This document shows positions 56,016 to 64,000 of a DNA stretch of 64,000 nucleotides, piece by piece; within the stretch, counting starts at the first letter, position 1, and every line of letters begins with the position of its first letter. The notes beneath the pieces are model-generated. The model was given only the letters and a program-made list of their open reading frames with translations, had not been told where the DNA came from and did no database searches. The DNA comes from Hyphomicrobium facile (GTDB lineage: Bacteria > Pseudomonadota > Alphaproteobacteria > Rhizobiales > Hyphomicrobiaceae): assembly GCF_900116175.1 (NCBI RefSeq), contig NZ_FPCH01000002.1, positions 620,001 through 684,000 of the forward strand, in the 5' to 3' direction. The position numbers were made by a program, and so were the translations under genes.

Positions 56016-57005
56016 TTAGACGGTGGCTGCCTCAACGAGCTTCTTGGCCTGAGCGACCCAGTCTTCCTTGGCGATCTGCCCCCTCAGCTTCAGCTGACGG
56101 TCGAGCGACTCGACGTAGTCGGGCGTGAGGTCGGCGATCTGCCAGAAGTGGTAGACGCCGGCGTCGTTGAGGCGCTGCTCGATCTTCGGGTTGATGCCCG
56201 TGATCCGCTTGAGGTCATCAGCTTCGCCGCGCGGCGCTTCGATGCCCTTGAAGACGACCTTCGGCAGCTCTTCTGCCGGCGGCGTCTCGGATGCACCGAT
56301 GTCGACGCCAGATGCGCCTTGCGAACGCTCGAGACCGTCAAGAGCTGCGCGAGCCATCAGATCGCAATAAAGGGTGATTGCGCGGCCGGCGTCGTCGTTG
56401 CCCGGAACCGGATAGTCAACGCCGTCCGGATCGCAGTTGGTGTCGACGATCGCGACGATCGGGATACCAAGCTTGCGCGCCTCCTGGATGGCGATCGCTT
56501 CCTTGTTGGTGTCGATGACAACGAGGAGATCGGGCGTGCCGCCCATGTCCTTGATGCCGCCGAGCGACTGGTTGAGCTTGTCGCGTTCGCGCGTGAGGTT
56601 CAGGATTTCTTTCTTCGTGCGGCCCTGCGGGTCGGCCAGGATCTCATCGAGCTGGCGGAGACGGCGGATCGACTGCGAAACGGTCTTCCAGTTGGTCAGC
56701 GTACCGCCGAGCCAACGGTGGTTGATGAAGTACTGGGCGCTGCGCTTTGCAGCGTCGGCGATGCCATCGGAAGCCTGGCGCTTCGTCGCGACGAAAAGAA
56801 CGCGACCGCCGCCGGCGACCGTGTCGGAGACCTTGAGCAGCGCCTGATGCAACAGCGGCACCGTCTGCGTCAGATCGAGAATGTGGATTTTGTTGCGCGA
56901 CCCATAGATGAACGGTGCCATCTTGGGGTTCCAGCGGTGTGCCTGGTGGCCGAAGTGAACGCCAGCTTCCAATAGCTGACGCATGTTGAAGGCAGGAAGT
57001 GCCAT
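56016..57005 (-). CDS. rpsB: Small ribosomal subunit protein S2 with C-terminal extension
   Basis: Ribosomal protein of the 30S head-body interface. 329 residues from ATG 57005, with AAGGGA nine bases upstream; the 57065 start is unsupported. Residues 1-225 are ordinary S2 ([53 protein letters not shown]). E. coli S2 stops near 241; here about 90 residues follow. Of these, 263-326 ([31 protein letters not shown]) resemble a helix-hairpin-helix-like domain seen at the ends of some other alphaproteobacterial proteins. First gene of the rpsB-tsf unit. Confidence 0.95.
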   Translation of the reverse strand: MALPAFNMRQLLEAGVHFGHQAHRWNPKMAPFIYGSRNKIHILDLTQTVPLLHQALLKVSDTVAGGGRVLFVATKRQASDGIADAAKRSAQYFINHRWLGGTLTNWKTVSQSIRRLRQLDEILADPQGRTKKEILNLTRERDKLNQSLGGIKDMGGTPDLLVVIDTNKEAIAIQEARKLGIPIVAIVDTNCDPDGVDYPVPGNDDAGRAITLYCDLMARAALDGLERSQGASGVDIGASETPPAEELPKVVFKGIEAPRGEADDLKRITGINPKIEQRLNDAGVYHFWQIADLTPDYVESLDRQLKLRGQIAKEDWVAQAKKLVEAATV

Positions 57006-57065
57006 CGTATCGTTCCCTTTTCCGGTTAGACCTCCGCGAGACTTAAGAAGAGATTTGCCAGCCAT

Positions 57066-57385
57066 TTCAGAGGCTTGAGCTAATCTCCACCGGAGCGCGA
57101 TGCGGGGCTTTTCATCCGCATTGCGCGAGCGTCTCGCGTGTGAGATGGCGGCTATATACGGGGGATTGTCCGAATGCGCAACCCACGAGGATCATTTGGG
57201 CGGCCCTTGCATCCGGCGCGGGAGGACCGAGCCACCCTCCCCTCCTGTAAGCGGCCGAAAAGCAGAACGCACTGCAACCGGCCGACGTGGGGCGGATGGC
57301 AGTGCGTCCATGATTTGTCAGGGCATTTTATCAGCCGGCGCAGATCGCTCGCTGCGCTACCGGCTGCGTCTTCAGGTTTTGGCTG
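57066..57385. other. Intergenic region with rpsB leader
   Basis: 320 bases between rpsB and the small exported gene at 57386. It holds the rpsB promoter and a leader of about 145 bases on the minus strand, which could carry S2 autoregulation. No supported gene; open frames on the plus strand lack motifs and ribosome sites. Confidence 0.45.
57153..57181 (-). promoter_or_regulatory. Putative rpsB promoter
   Basis: On the minus strand TTGCGC (57181-57176) and TATATA (57158-57153) are separated by 17 bases, a strong sigma-70-type pair, leaving a leader of about 145 bases before the rpsB ATG. Confidence 0.6.
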
Positions 57386-57730
57386 TTACTTGCACTTGCC
57401 GTCGAGCAACGCGACAGCCTCGTCCATCGCGCTTGCTTCAGGAGAACCGTCGGCCGCGTCCTGGCCTGCATCCCAGGCGTTCTCGAAATCGTCGCCAAGC
57501 GTTTTGAAGTAGCCGTCGATTTCGTCGCCAGCGGCTTCAGCCTTCTTCTCATCGTCGCCGATCTCGTCCATCTTTTTCGACATCGAGCAATAGGCTTTGA
57601 GCTTCGCGGGGTCGGATGCTGTCGCTTCGAGGTTCTTCTTGATATCGGGCGCGGCCATTTTCTGGTCGGCGGCATAAGCAGCGGGGGCAAGCAGCAAAGC
57701 AGCGACCAGGGCGGCGTAGAATTTCGACAT
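57386..57730 (-). CDS. Small exported protein of unknown function
   Basis: 114 residues. Signal peptide 1-20 (MSKFYAALVAALLLAPAAYA, cleavage before ADQ). The mature part is acidic and helical with only two cysteines, one near residue 48 and one in the C-terminal GKCK, possibly disulfide-bonded. Family not recognised. Same strand as, but separate from, the next small gene; presumably periplasmic. Confidence 0.68.
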   Translation of the reverse strand: MSKFYAALVAALLLAPAAYAADQKMAAPDIKKNLEATASDPAKLKAYCSMSKKMDEIGDDEKKAEAAGDEIDGYFKTLGDDFENAWDAGQDAADGSPEASAMDEAVALLDGKCK

Positions 57731-57834
57731 GTTTTGCCTCTTATTTGGCTAGCTCAAAGGAGCGGAGCTATGGACGCAAACTGGGTCAGAAGAAGGCAGC
57801 GCTCGCGCGCTACCTTCGGTCGAGTTGCGGGCGC

Positions 57835-58098
57835 TTAGCGCCAAGCGCAGTGACGGTGACCATGACGGTAGCGGCAGACCCACTTCTTGTGGTGCCTGTG
57901 GTGGTGCGCATTGTAATGCCGCTTGTGATACCGCTTGTAGTACCGCTTTTTTCTGTAATCGACCTGTTCGATGACAGATTTTTCAGCGTGCGCGCCGATG
58001 CCTTTCAGGCCGGCACCGGCAACGCCGGCGTTAGCGCCGCCAGCAAGGCCGAGGGTGATAGCTGCGAGGGTCGCTGCAGCAATCAAGCTCTTTTTCAT
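57835..58098 (-). CDS. Small exported His/Tyr/Arg-rich protein
   Basis: 87 residues from ATG 58098, fixed by TAGGAG eight bases upstream; the 58134 start is unsupported. Signal peptide about 1-24 (MKKSLIAAATLAAITLGLAGG, then ANA). The C-terminal half is dense in His, Tyr, Lys and Arg (YYKRYHKRHYNAHHHRHHKK) with two Cys near the end. Such composition suggests metal or nucleic-acid/polyanion binding in the periplasm; function unknown. Confidence 0.65.
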   Translation of the reverse strand: MKKSLIAAATLAAITLGLAGGANAGVAGAGLKGIGAHAEKSVIEQVDYRKKRYYKRYHKRHYNAHHHRHHKKWVCRYRHGHRHCAWR

Positions 58099-58232
58099 TG
58101 ATAGGCTCCTATCGAAACTAGACGCGTCTCTCACGTCTGGTCCCTTAACGCCTATCCGAGGACAAAGCCGTCGCTAATTCGATTAAAATCTTCATTGGCC
58201 GGAGCAAGACAGCCAATCCGCAACCGCTGGTT

Positions 58233-61200
58233 TTAAATTTCAATGATTTCCGACACGATTGGCAGCGCTTCAATGCGAAGTGATTCGCGGGGAGAAACGT
58301 CATATCTGCCGGGCAAGACAAATTCCATTTCGCGATTGCGATCATCCAGCGCAAGCACAATGCGAATTTCGCCACCGCGCGCATTCGGCTTCAAATATTT
58401 TCCGACATCTGAAACCGGCGCAGCTTTTGCGACAACCGACCGGCGATCAAGCACAAGCTTCAGATTGCGCGGAACGGCGGCCGCGGCCTTGTCGAGTTCT
58501 TCGATCGATTGCACACGCAGTTTCATCGTGTCGCCATCACGCTCGGCTTCGACCGAAACAATGACGGGCGTTCCTGGCTCGAGAAGATGGCGGCTCGCTG
58601 CCAGCGTGTCCGAGAAAATGATGGCTTCGAATTGTCCGGTCGCGTCGGAGAATGTGGCGAACGCAAACTTGTTGCCTTTCTGGGAGCGCCGCTCGCGCGC
58701 CGCAATCACGATACCGGCAAGGCGCCCAGCGCTTGCTCCGCGCATCACCAGCGCCTCGAACTCGCTCACCCGCTTCACGCCGAGCTTCCCCAGCACCCGG
58801 TCGTACTGATCGAGGGGATGGCCGGAAAGATAGAAGCCGATGGCTTCGAATTCAGCCGACAGCTTCTCCATGCTGGTCCAGGCGGGCGTCGCCCGGAGCA
58901 CCAGGTCGGCGGGCTTGCCGCCCGAGCCAAAAAGATCCGTGATGCCCTGCGCCGCGTCGGCGGTTCGGCGCTGAGCGGACGCAAGGATGGTGTCGGCGTT
59001 GGCTGCAACGAGGGCGCGATTGGAATTCAGAGAATCGAAAGCTCCGGCTTTGGCCATTGTTTCGACGGCGCGCTTATTCAAAGCCTTGGCATCGACACGG
59101 CTCGCGAAGTCGCCGAGGCCGCTATAGAGTCCACCGGCGGTTCGCTCGCTGACGATGGTTTCGACCGCGCCCGAGCCGATGTTCTTCAAAGCCGCGAGCG
59201 AATAGCGGATAGCGCCGAATTTGGAATCGCCCGACGGCGGCTCGACACCGAAATCGACACCCGATTGATTGACGCACGGGGGCAGCATCTTAATGCCGGA
59301 CTTTCGCGCTTCGGACGCAAACATCGCGAGCTTGTCGGTATTGCCCATATCGAGCGTCATCGAGGCAGCAAAGAATTCCTCGCGGAAGTTCGCCTTCAAA
59401 TAGGCGGTGTGATAGCTGACGAGCGCGTAAGCGGCGGCGTGCGATTTGTTGAAGCCGTAGCCCGCGAATTTATCGACCAGTTCGAAGATGTAGATCGCGT
59501 CTTCTTTCTTGACGCCGTTGGCGAGCGCGCCCTCGACGAAGCGCGCTTGCTGCTTCGCCATCTCGGCCTTGTCTTTCTTACCCATGGCGCGGCGGAGCAA
59601 GTCGGCTTGTCCGAGCGTGTAGCCGCCCATCACCTGAGCGATCTGAATGACCTGCTCCTGATAGATGATGACGCCGTACGTCTCCTTCAGGATGCCTTCG
59701 AGCATCGGATGGAGGCAGTCGACAGGCTCTTCGCCGTGCTTGCGGTTGATGTAGGTCGGGATGTTGTCCATCGGGCCCGGGCGATAGAGCGCCACCATGG
59801 CGATGATGTCCTCGAAACGGTCGGGCTTCAGCCGCTTCAAGCTTTCACGCATGCCCGTACTTTCGAGCTGGAACACGCCGGCCGTATCGGCCTTGGCCAG
59901 CATCTCGTAAGCCGGTTTATCGTCGAGCGGCAGTGCCGCCAGATCGATATCGATGCCGCGGCCGCGCTTGATCAGTTCGAGCGCCTTGGCGAGAACCGTC
60001 AGCGTCTTGAGGCCGAGGAAGTCGAACTTCACGAGGCCCGCCGCCTCGACCATTTTCCAGTTGTACTGGGTGATCGGGAAGTGGGACTTCGGATCGCGAT
60101 AGAGCGGAACGAGCTCTTCGAGCGGTCTGTCGCCGATCACCATGCCGGCGGCGTGGGTCGAGGCGTGGCGATACAGGCCTTCGAGCTTCTCGGCGATTTC
60201 GAGCAGCCGGGCGACGATCGGTTCGCTGTCGCGCTCTTCCTGAAGCTTCGGCTCACCGTCGATCGCCTCGCGCAGCGTCACCGGATTAGCGGGGTTGTTC
60301 GGTACGAGCTTGCAGAGCCGGTCGACCTGACCGTAAGGCATTTGCAGCACGCGACCGACGTCGCGGAGCACGGCGCGGGCCTGCAGCTTTCCGTGCGTGA
60401 TAATCTGCGCGACGCGATCGTCACCGTACTTCTTCTGCACGTAGTCGATGACGCGATCGCGTTTTTCCTGGCAGAAGTCGATGTCGAAGTCCGGCATCGA
60501 GACGCGCTCGGGATTGAGAAAGCGTTCGAAGAGCAAGCCGAAGCGAAGCGGATCGAGATCGGTGATGGTCAGCGCATAAGCGACGAGCGAGCCCGCGCCC
60601 GAACCGCGGCCCGGTCCGACCGGCACGCCGTTGGCTTTCGACCATTTGATGAAGTCGGCAACGATCAGAAAGTAGCCGGGGAACTTCATCTGCGTGATGA
60701 CGTCCACCTCGTAGGCGAGGCGCTTCTCATAATCCTCGACCGTGAAGCCCTGCGCAGGACCGTGTGCCTCAAGGCGTACTTTGAGGCCCTCGATCGCCTG
60801 CCGCTTCAGCTCCGCAGCTTCGAGGCGAAAGTTCTCGATTTCGCTCAGACTATCGTCGGCGGCAACGAAGCGCGGCAGGATCGGCTTGCGGCCCTCGGGC
60901 CGGTAAGCGCAGCGGATGGCGATTTCGACGGTGTTCGCCAAAGCCTCGGGGAGATCGGCGAACAGTGCCGCCATCTCGTCTTCGCTTTTCAGATAGTGCT
61001 CGGGGCTCGCACGGCGGCGATTATCCTCGACCACGTAGCGCCCGTCCGCGATGCAAAGAAGCGCGTCGTGCGCTTCATAGTCGCCGCGCACCGCGAAATA
61101 GCATTCGTTCGTTGCAACGATCGGCAGGTTGCGCGCATAGGCGAGTTCGATGAGCTGCGGTTCGACTTCGGCTTCTTCCGGAAGGCCGTGGCGTTGCAGT

Positions 61201-61778
61201 TCAACGTAGAGCCGGTCGCCGAAAATCTTCTCGAGCGTCTTCAGTCGTTCGACGGCCTGCTCGTGCTGGCCGTCACGAAGGGCTGCATCAATCGGACCTT
61301 GCGGGCCGCCGGTGAGCGCGATGAGCCCCGCGGACAGTTCCTCCAGGCGCGCGATTTTGACGTGCAAAGGCTCATCCGCCGACGGTTCGAAATTCAAAGA
61401 TTTCGAAAGGCGCATGAGGTTGGCGAAGCCTTCGGCGTTCATGGCGAGCAGCGCAATCTTACCGGCCGGCTTCACGCGCGGTTCGTTGCTCATCGCCTTG
61501 AGCACAACCGTACCGTTGTCTCGATTGTCGCCAAAATCGATATCGAGCGTCGTGCCCGAAATCGGCTGAACGCCCGCGCCCCACAGCTTCTCGGAAAATT
61601 CGAGAGCGCCGAACAGATTGTTCGTATCGGTCAATCCGAGCGCGGGAAGATTCATCGCTGTCGCGAGCTTGGCGAGCTTCGTTATCGGAAGCGCGCCTTC
61701 GAGCAGCGAGTAAGCCGAATGCACCTTGAGGTGAATGAACTTCGGGTTTCGCGCGGGTGGCCGAATCGGGTGTTCCAT
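58233..61778 (-). CDS. dnaE: DNA polymerase III alpha subunit
   Basis: Replicative DNA polymerase. 1181 residues. The N-terminal PHP domain starts at FIHLKVHSAYSLLEGALPI (residues 14-32). The C-family polymerase core contains VGPGRGSGAGSLVAYAL and the catalytic PDFDIDF segment near 425-435, and the GYGFNKSHAAAYALVSYHTAYLKANF block near 770. Helix-hairpin-helix and OB-fold (about 1000-1080) regions follow. Standard dnaE1 length. Downstream of lolD in the usual alphaproteobacterial order. A 1102-codon open frame on the opposite strand is an antisense shadow. Confidence 0.97.
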   Translation of the reverse strand: MEHPIRPPARNPKFIHLKVHSAYSLLEGALPITKLAKLATAMNLPALGLTDTNNLFGALEFSEKLWGAGVQPISGTTLDIDFGDNRDNGTVVLKAMSNEPRVKPAGKIALLAMNAEGFANLMRLSKSLNFEPSADEPLHVKIARLEELSAGLIALTGGPQGPIDAALRDGQHEQAVERLKTLEKIFGDRLYVELQRHGLPEEAEVEPQLIELAYARNLPIVATNECYFAVRGDYEAHDALLCIADGRYVVEDNRRRASPEHYLKSEDEMAALFADLPEALANTVEIAIRCAYRPEGRKPILPRFVAADDSLSEIENFRLEAAELKRQAIEGLKVRLEAHGPAQGFTVEDYEKRLAYEVDVITQMKFPGYFLIVADFIKWSKANGVPVGPGRGSGAGSLVAYALTITDLDPLRFGLLFERFLNPERVSMPDFDIDFCQEKRDRVIDYVQKKYGDDRVAQIITHGKLQARAVLRDVGRVLQMPYGQVDRLCKLVPNNPANPVTLREAIDGEPKLQEERDSEPIVARLLEIAEKLEGLYRHASTHAAGMVIGDRPLEELVPLYRDPKSHFPITQYNWKMVEAAGLVKFDFLGLKTLTVLAKALELIKRGRGIDIDLAALPLDDKPAYEMLAKADTAGVFQLESTGMRESLKRLKPDRFEDIIAMVALYRPGPMDNIPTYINRKHGEEPVDCLHPMLEGILKETYGVIIYQEQVIQIAQVMGGYTLGQADLLRRAMGKKDKAEMAKQQARFVEGALANGVKKEDAIYIFELVDKFAGYGFNKSHAAAYALVSYHTAYLKANFREEFFAASMTLDMGNTDKLAMFASEARKSGIKMLPPCVNQSGVDFGVEPPSGDSKFGAIRYSLAALKNIGSGAVETIVSERTAGGLYSGLGDFASRVDAKALNKRAVETMAKAGAFDSLNSNRALVAANADTILASAQRRTADAAQGITDLFGSGGKPADLVLRATPAWTSMEKLSAEFEAIGFYLSGHPLDQYDRVLGKLGVKRVSEFEALVMRGASAGRLAGIVIAARERRSQKGNKFAFATFSDATGQFEAIIFSDTLAASRHLLEPGTPVIVSVEAERDGDTMKLRVQSIEELDKAAAAVPRNLKLVLDRRSVVAKAAPVSDVGKYLKPNARGGEIRIVLALDDRNREMEFVLPGRYDVSPRESLRIEALPIVSEIIEI

Positions 61779-61784
61779 GTGCCT

Positions 61785-61812
61785 ACGTTATGTACACGAC
61801 GGCATGCCGCAA
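61785..61812 (-). promoter_or_regulatory. Possible dnaE promoter giving a near-leaderless mRNA
   Basis: On the minus strand TTGCGG (61812-61807) and TAACGT (61790-61785) are 16 bases apart. The -10 ends six bases before the dnaE ATG, so a start at the usual distance would fall on or next to the ATG. Moderate match only. Confidence 0.35.
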
Positions 61813-61880
61813 GTTAAACGCGCCGACGCCGCACAGCTCGGAACGAGCCGTGTTCTGCAGACCCGCAAATCCGTGGATTT

Positions 61881-62600
61881 TCAGCGCGTTTGTGCCAGCG
61901 AGATCTCGACAAGGCGGCCCTCATGAACCTGCAGAACGCGGTCCATGCGGCTTGCGAGCTCAAGATTGTGGGTCGCGATCAACGCTGCAACCCCTTGGCG
62001 GCGGATAACATCGATCAGCTGACGGAATACATGCTCGGACGTGTGCGGATCGAGGTTTCCGGTCGGCTCATCGGCGAGCAGAAGCCGCGGGCTGTTCGCC
62101 AGTCCACGGCAAATCGCGGTGCGCTGCTGCTCGCCGCCAGATAGTTCCGCGGGACGGTGCTCGGCTCGTCCGGCGAGACCAACACTTGCGAGAAGCTCGC
62201 GCGCGTGTTTGTCCGCCGCCTTACGGCTCGTGCCGAGGATCAGCTGCGGAATGACGACGTTTTCGAGGGCGCTGAATTCCGGTAACAGCTGATGAAACTG
62301 ATAGACGAAGCCGATCTCTTTGCGACGGAGTTTCGTGCGCTCGGCTTCGGTGAGTGTCGCGCAGTCATGGCCGTTGATGATCACGCGGCCGCTCGTCGGA
62401 GATTCGAGCAATCCCGTTATGTGCAGAAGCGTAGACTTGCCCGCGCCGGAGGGTCCGACGAGCGCCACGGCCTGACCCGGCCATAGAACGGCGTCGACGC
62501 CCGTTAAAACCGTGATCTCTTTTTCGCCTTGGCGAAAGGATCGCGTGACGTTCTCGAGCTGCAGAATCGGAGCAATGGGTGTGGTGTCCATGGGTCTCAC
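61881..62600 (-). CDS. lolD: Lipoprotein-releasing ABC transporter ATPase LolD
   Basis: ATPase that powers release of lipoproteins from the inner membrane to LolA. 239 residues from GTG 62600, overlapping the lolC/E stop; ATG 62591 is equally possible. Walker A GPSGAGKST near 49-57, signature LSGGEQQRTAICRGLANSP near 153 and Walker B LLLADEPTGNLD. The LolD-type Q-loop YQFHQLLPEFSALENV is present. Partner of the adjacent permease. Confidence 0.95.
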   Translation of the reverse strand: MRPMDTTPIAPILQLENVTRSFRQGEKEITVLTGVDAVLWPGQAVALVGPSGAGKSTLLHITGLLESPTSGRVIINGHDCATLTEAERTKLRRKEIGFVYQFHQLLPEFSALENVVIPQLILGTSRKAADKHARELLASVGLAGRAEHRPAELSGGEQQRTAICRGLANSPRLLLADEPTGNLDPHTSEHVFRQLIDVIRRQGVAALIATHNLELASRMDRVLQVHEGRLVEISLAQTR

Positions 62601-63913
62601 TCGTACCGCAAAGCTTCAACGGGATCGAGCTTCGAGGCTTTCCACGACGGGTAGAGCGTTGCGATGACCGACAGCACAAGCGCCATCAAGACGATGCCTC
62701 CCGTTTCGTGGACGTCGATCTCAGCGGGCAACTTCGTCAGATAATAGACGCTCGGATCGAAGACCGTCGTACCGGAGGCCCACGATACGAAGTTCTTGAT
62801 GTTCTCGATGTTCCAGCAGAAGACGACGCCGAGCACCAATCCGGCGAGCGTGCCGACGATGCCGATGGATGCGCCGGTGATCAGGAATATCCGCATCACG
62901 GCGCCCTTGGTCGCGCCCATCGTCCGCAGGATGGCGATGTCGCGGCCCTTGTCCTTCACCAGCATCATCAGGCCGGAAATGATGTTCAACGCCGCGACGA
63001 GCACGATCAGCGAGAGGATGATGAACATGACGTTTCGTTCGACCGCGAGCACGTTGAAGAACGTCTCGTTGCGCTGACGCCAATCGTTGATGGTGATCGA
63101 CGGCCCCGTTGCCTCCTGGATCAGCCTATTGTAACGATCGACATCTTCAGGATTATCGACGACGACTTCGACGACGTCGACTTCGCCGTTCTTCGAGAAA
63201 TATTTCTGCGCTTCGGCAAGCGGCATGAAGATCATCATGCGGTCGTATTCGGACATGCCCAATTCGAAGATCGAGGTGACTTGATACGCTTTAGATCTCG
63301 GCGCCGTTCCGAACGGGGTCGCTGCACCGCGCGGCGAGACGAGCGTCACCGTATCGCCGAGACCGACGCGCAACTGGTTCGCAAGGCGCACGCCCATCGC
63401 GATGCCGGTCTGGTTGTCGAAGCCGTCGAGCGTGCCGGCGCGAACGTTGCTCGCAACGAGCTTCAACGATTTCAAATCGTTCTCTCGAACGCCACGCACG
63501 AGACCACCGAGCGCCTGCGAGGTCGAGGAGACCATCACCTGGCCCTCGATGACGGGCATCGCCGTCACGACGCCGGGCACGCGTGCAATCGTGTTGGAGA
63601 TATCCGTGTAGTCGGTGAATGGGTCGCCGAGCTTCTGGACGATGACGTGGCCGTTGAGGCCCATGATCTTGCCGAACAGATCGTGCCGGAAGCCGTTCAT
63701 CACCGCCATGACGATGATCAACGTCGCGACGCCGAGCATGATGCCGAGAAACGAGAACCCGGCAATGACGGAGATGAAGCCTTCCTTCCGCCTTGCGCGC
63801 AGATAGCGGCCGGCGATCATCCATTCGAAGGCGGAGAATGGCTTCGTCCCGCTGGACGCTGCCCGTTCGCCTGAAAATCCAGCCGACGCCTCGCTGTGCC
63901 CTGAAACAGTCAT
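62597..63913 (-). CDS. lolC: Lipoprotein-releasing ABC transporter permease LolC/LolE
   Basis: Inner-membrane permease of the Lol system. 438 residues with an N-terminal Ser/Ala-rich extension of about 25. The first membrane helix is near 45-72 (GFISVIAGFSFLGIMLGVATLIIVMAVMNGF, the LolC/E signature). A large MacB-like periplasmic domain spans about 75-290. Three C-terminal helices belong to the FtsX domain (RTMGATKGAVMRIFLITGASIGIVGT). Only one permease gene is present beside lolD, which suggests a homodimeric (LolF-type) transporter. Confidence 0.93.
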   Translation of the reverse strand: MTVSGHSEASAGFSGERAASSGTKPFSAFEWMIAGRYLRARRKEGFISVIAGFSFLGIMLGVATLIIVMAVMNGFRHDLFGKIMGLNGHVIVQKLGDPFTDYTDISNTIARVPGVVTAMPVIEGQVMVSSTSQALGGLVRGVRENDLKSLKLVASNVRAGTLDGFDNQTGIAMGVRLANQLRVGLGDTVTLVSPRGAATPFGTAPRSKAYQVTSIFELGMSEYDRMMIFMPLAEAQKYFSKNGEVDVVEVVVDNPEDVDRYNRLIQEATGPSITINDWRQRNETFFNVLAVERNVMFIILSLIVLVAALNIISGLMMLVKDKGRDIAILRTMGATKGAVMRIFLITGASIGIVGTLAGLVLGVVFCWNIENIKNFVSWASGTTVFDPSVYYLTKLPAEIDVHETGGIVLMALVLSVIATLYPSWKASKLDPVEALRYE

Positions 63914-64000
63914 CGTGGCCTCACCGCCGTTACCCCAATCGCGCGCCGCATCGCAGCTCCCTGTGTCGCAGTTAAGGCCGATCGACCGAATTCCAGCCGT
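63914..64000. other. Window edge, no feature
   Basis: 87 bases upstream of the Lol permease gene; it should contain the translation start region and possibly a promoter or the end of the next gene. Nothing could be supported. Confidence 0.3.

Noticed and set aside
54547-56019. 490-codon open frame opposite pyrH and tsf
   Set aside because: Antisense shadow of two conserved genes; spans their intergenic terminator and shows no motif.
58509-61817. 1102-codon open frame opposite dnaE
   Set aside because: It mirrors dnaE in a GC-rich genome where antisense frames lack stops. The translation is Arg/Glu/His-rich with no domain motif, and dnaE itself is unambiguous.
61841-61855. GAAC-N7-GTTC near dnaE/lolD
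   Set aside because: It has the right spacing for a LexA site but inverted half-sites; the alphaproteobacterial box is a direct repeat, and the site lies well upstream of the dnaE promoter candidate.
62579-63874. 431-codon open frame opposite the Lol permease
   Set aside because: Composition (Asp/Arg/His-rich) and exact coincidence with the sense gene mark it as an antisense shadow.

Overview
This GC-rich 64 kb window reads as chromosome of an alphaproteobacterium, most likely of the Hyphomicrobium/Rhizobiales type. The basis is the canonical alphaproteobacterial order rpsB-tsf-pyrH-frr-uppS-cdsA-dxr-rseP-bamA-lpxD-fabZ-lpxA-lpxI-lpxB/gltA, the lolCE-lolD-dnaE order, and an alphaproteobacterial SOS box (GAAC-N7-GAAC) inside the lexA promoter. 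The genus is an inference, not a measurement.

Layout. 1-5 kb: scattered surface and metabolic genes on both strands (WecG/TagA-type glycosyltransferase, L-2-hydroxyglutarate oxidase-like flavoprotein, sulfotransferase-like protein, PP-loop ATPase) and tRNA-Gln. 5.2-16.7 kb: a type II secretion (T2SS) locus. gspD and a small STN-domain protein run leftward; gspE-F-G-H-I-J-K-L-M plus a GspC/N-like protein run rightward, mostly with overlapping start and stop codons. 16.7-21.9 kb: a small six-cysteine secreted protein, two translationally coupled AraC regulators, and two paralogous exported alpha/beta hydrolases that are plausible T2SS or periplasmic clients. 22.4-27.9 kb: tRNA-Pro, a GT92-like glycosyltransferase, a hexapeptide acetyltransferase, an orphan phage-type tail-spike gene (DUF2793 plus beta-helix) with a small partner, a UDP-glucuronate-epimerase-like gene and a palindromic intergenic repeat. 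27.9-34.3 kb: SDR / AraC / FAD-monooxygenase module, MBL hydrolase, a DUF1499 membrane protein and pdxH. 34.3-41.6 kb: small secreted proteins, lexA, comEC, gltX and gltA. 41.5-57.2 kb: the leftward envelope/translation supercluster. 57.4-63.9 kb: two small secreted proteins, dnaE, lolD and lolC/E.

How it fits together. The right half couples lipid A synthesis (LpxD, LpxA, a fused LpxI-LpxB), fatty-acid and phospholipid supply (FabZ, CdsA), isoprenoid carrier supply (Dxr, UppS), outer-membrane assembly (BamA, RseP, Lol) and translation (S2, EF-Ts, Frr). The left half adds protein secretion and surface polysaccharide.

The most unusual items are: (i) a single reading frame joining LpxI, a second degenerate copy of the LpxI C-terminal domain, and LpxB; (ii) ribosomal protein S2 with a helix-hairpin-helix-like C-terminal extension; (iii) LexA with a long Gly/Gln/Asn-rich hinge and its operator between its own -35 and -10; (iv) a 25-codon repeat-containing ORF bridging gspD and the STN gene; (v) an orphan tail spike among polysaccharide genes; and (vi) paired duplications of AraC regulators and exported hydrolases. 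No CRISPR array, insertion sequence or complete prophage was seen.
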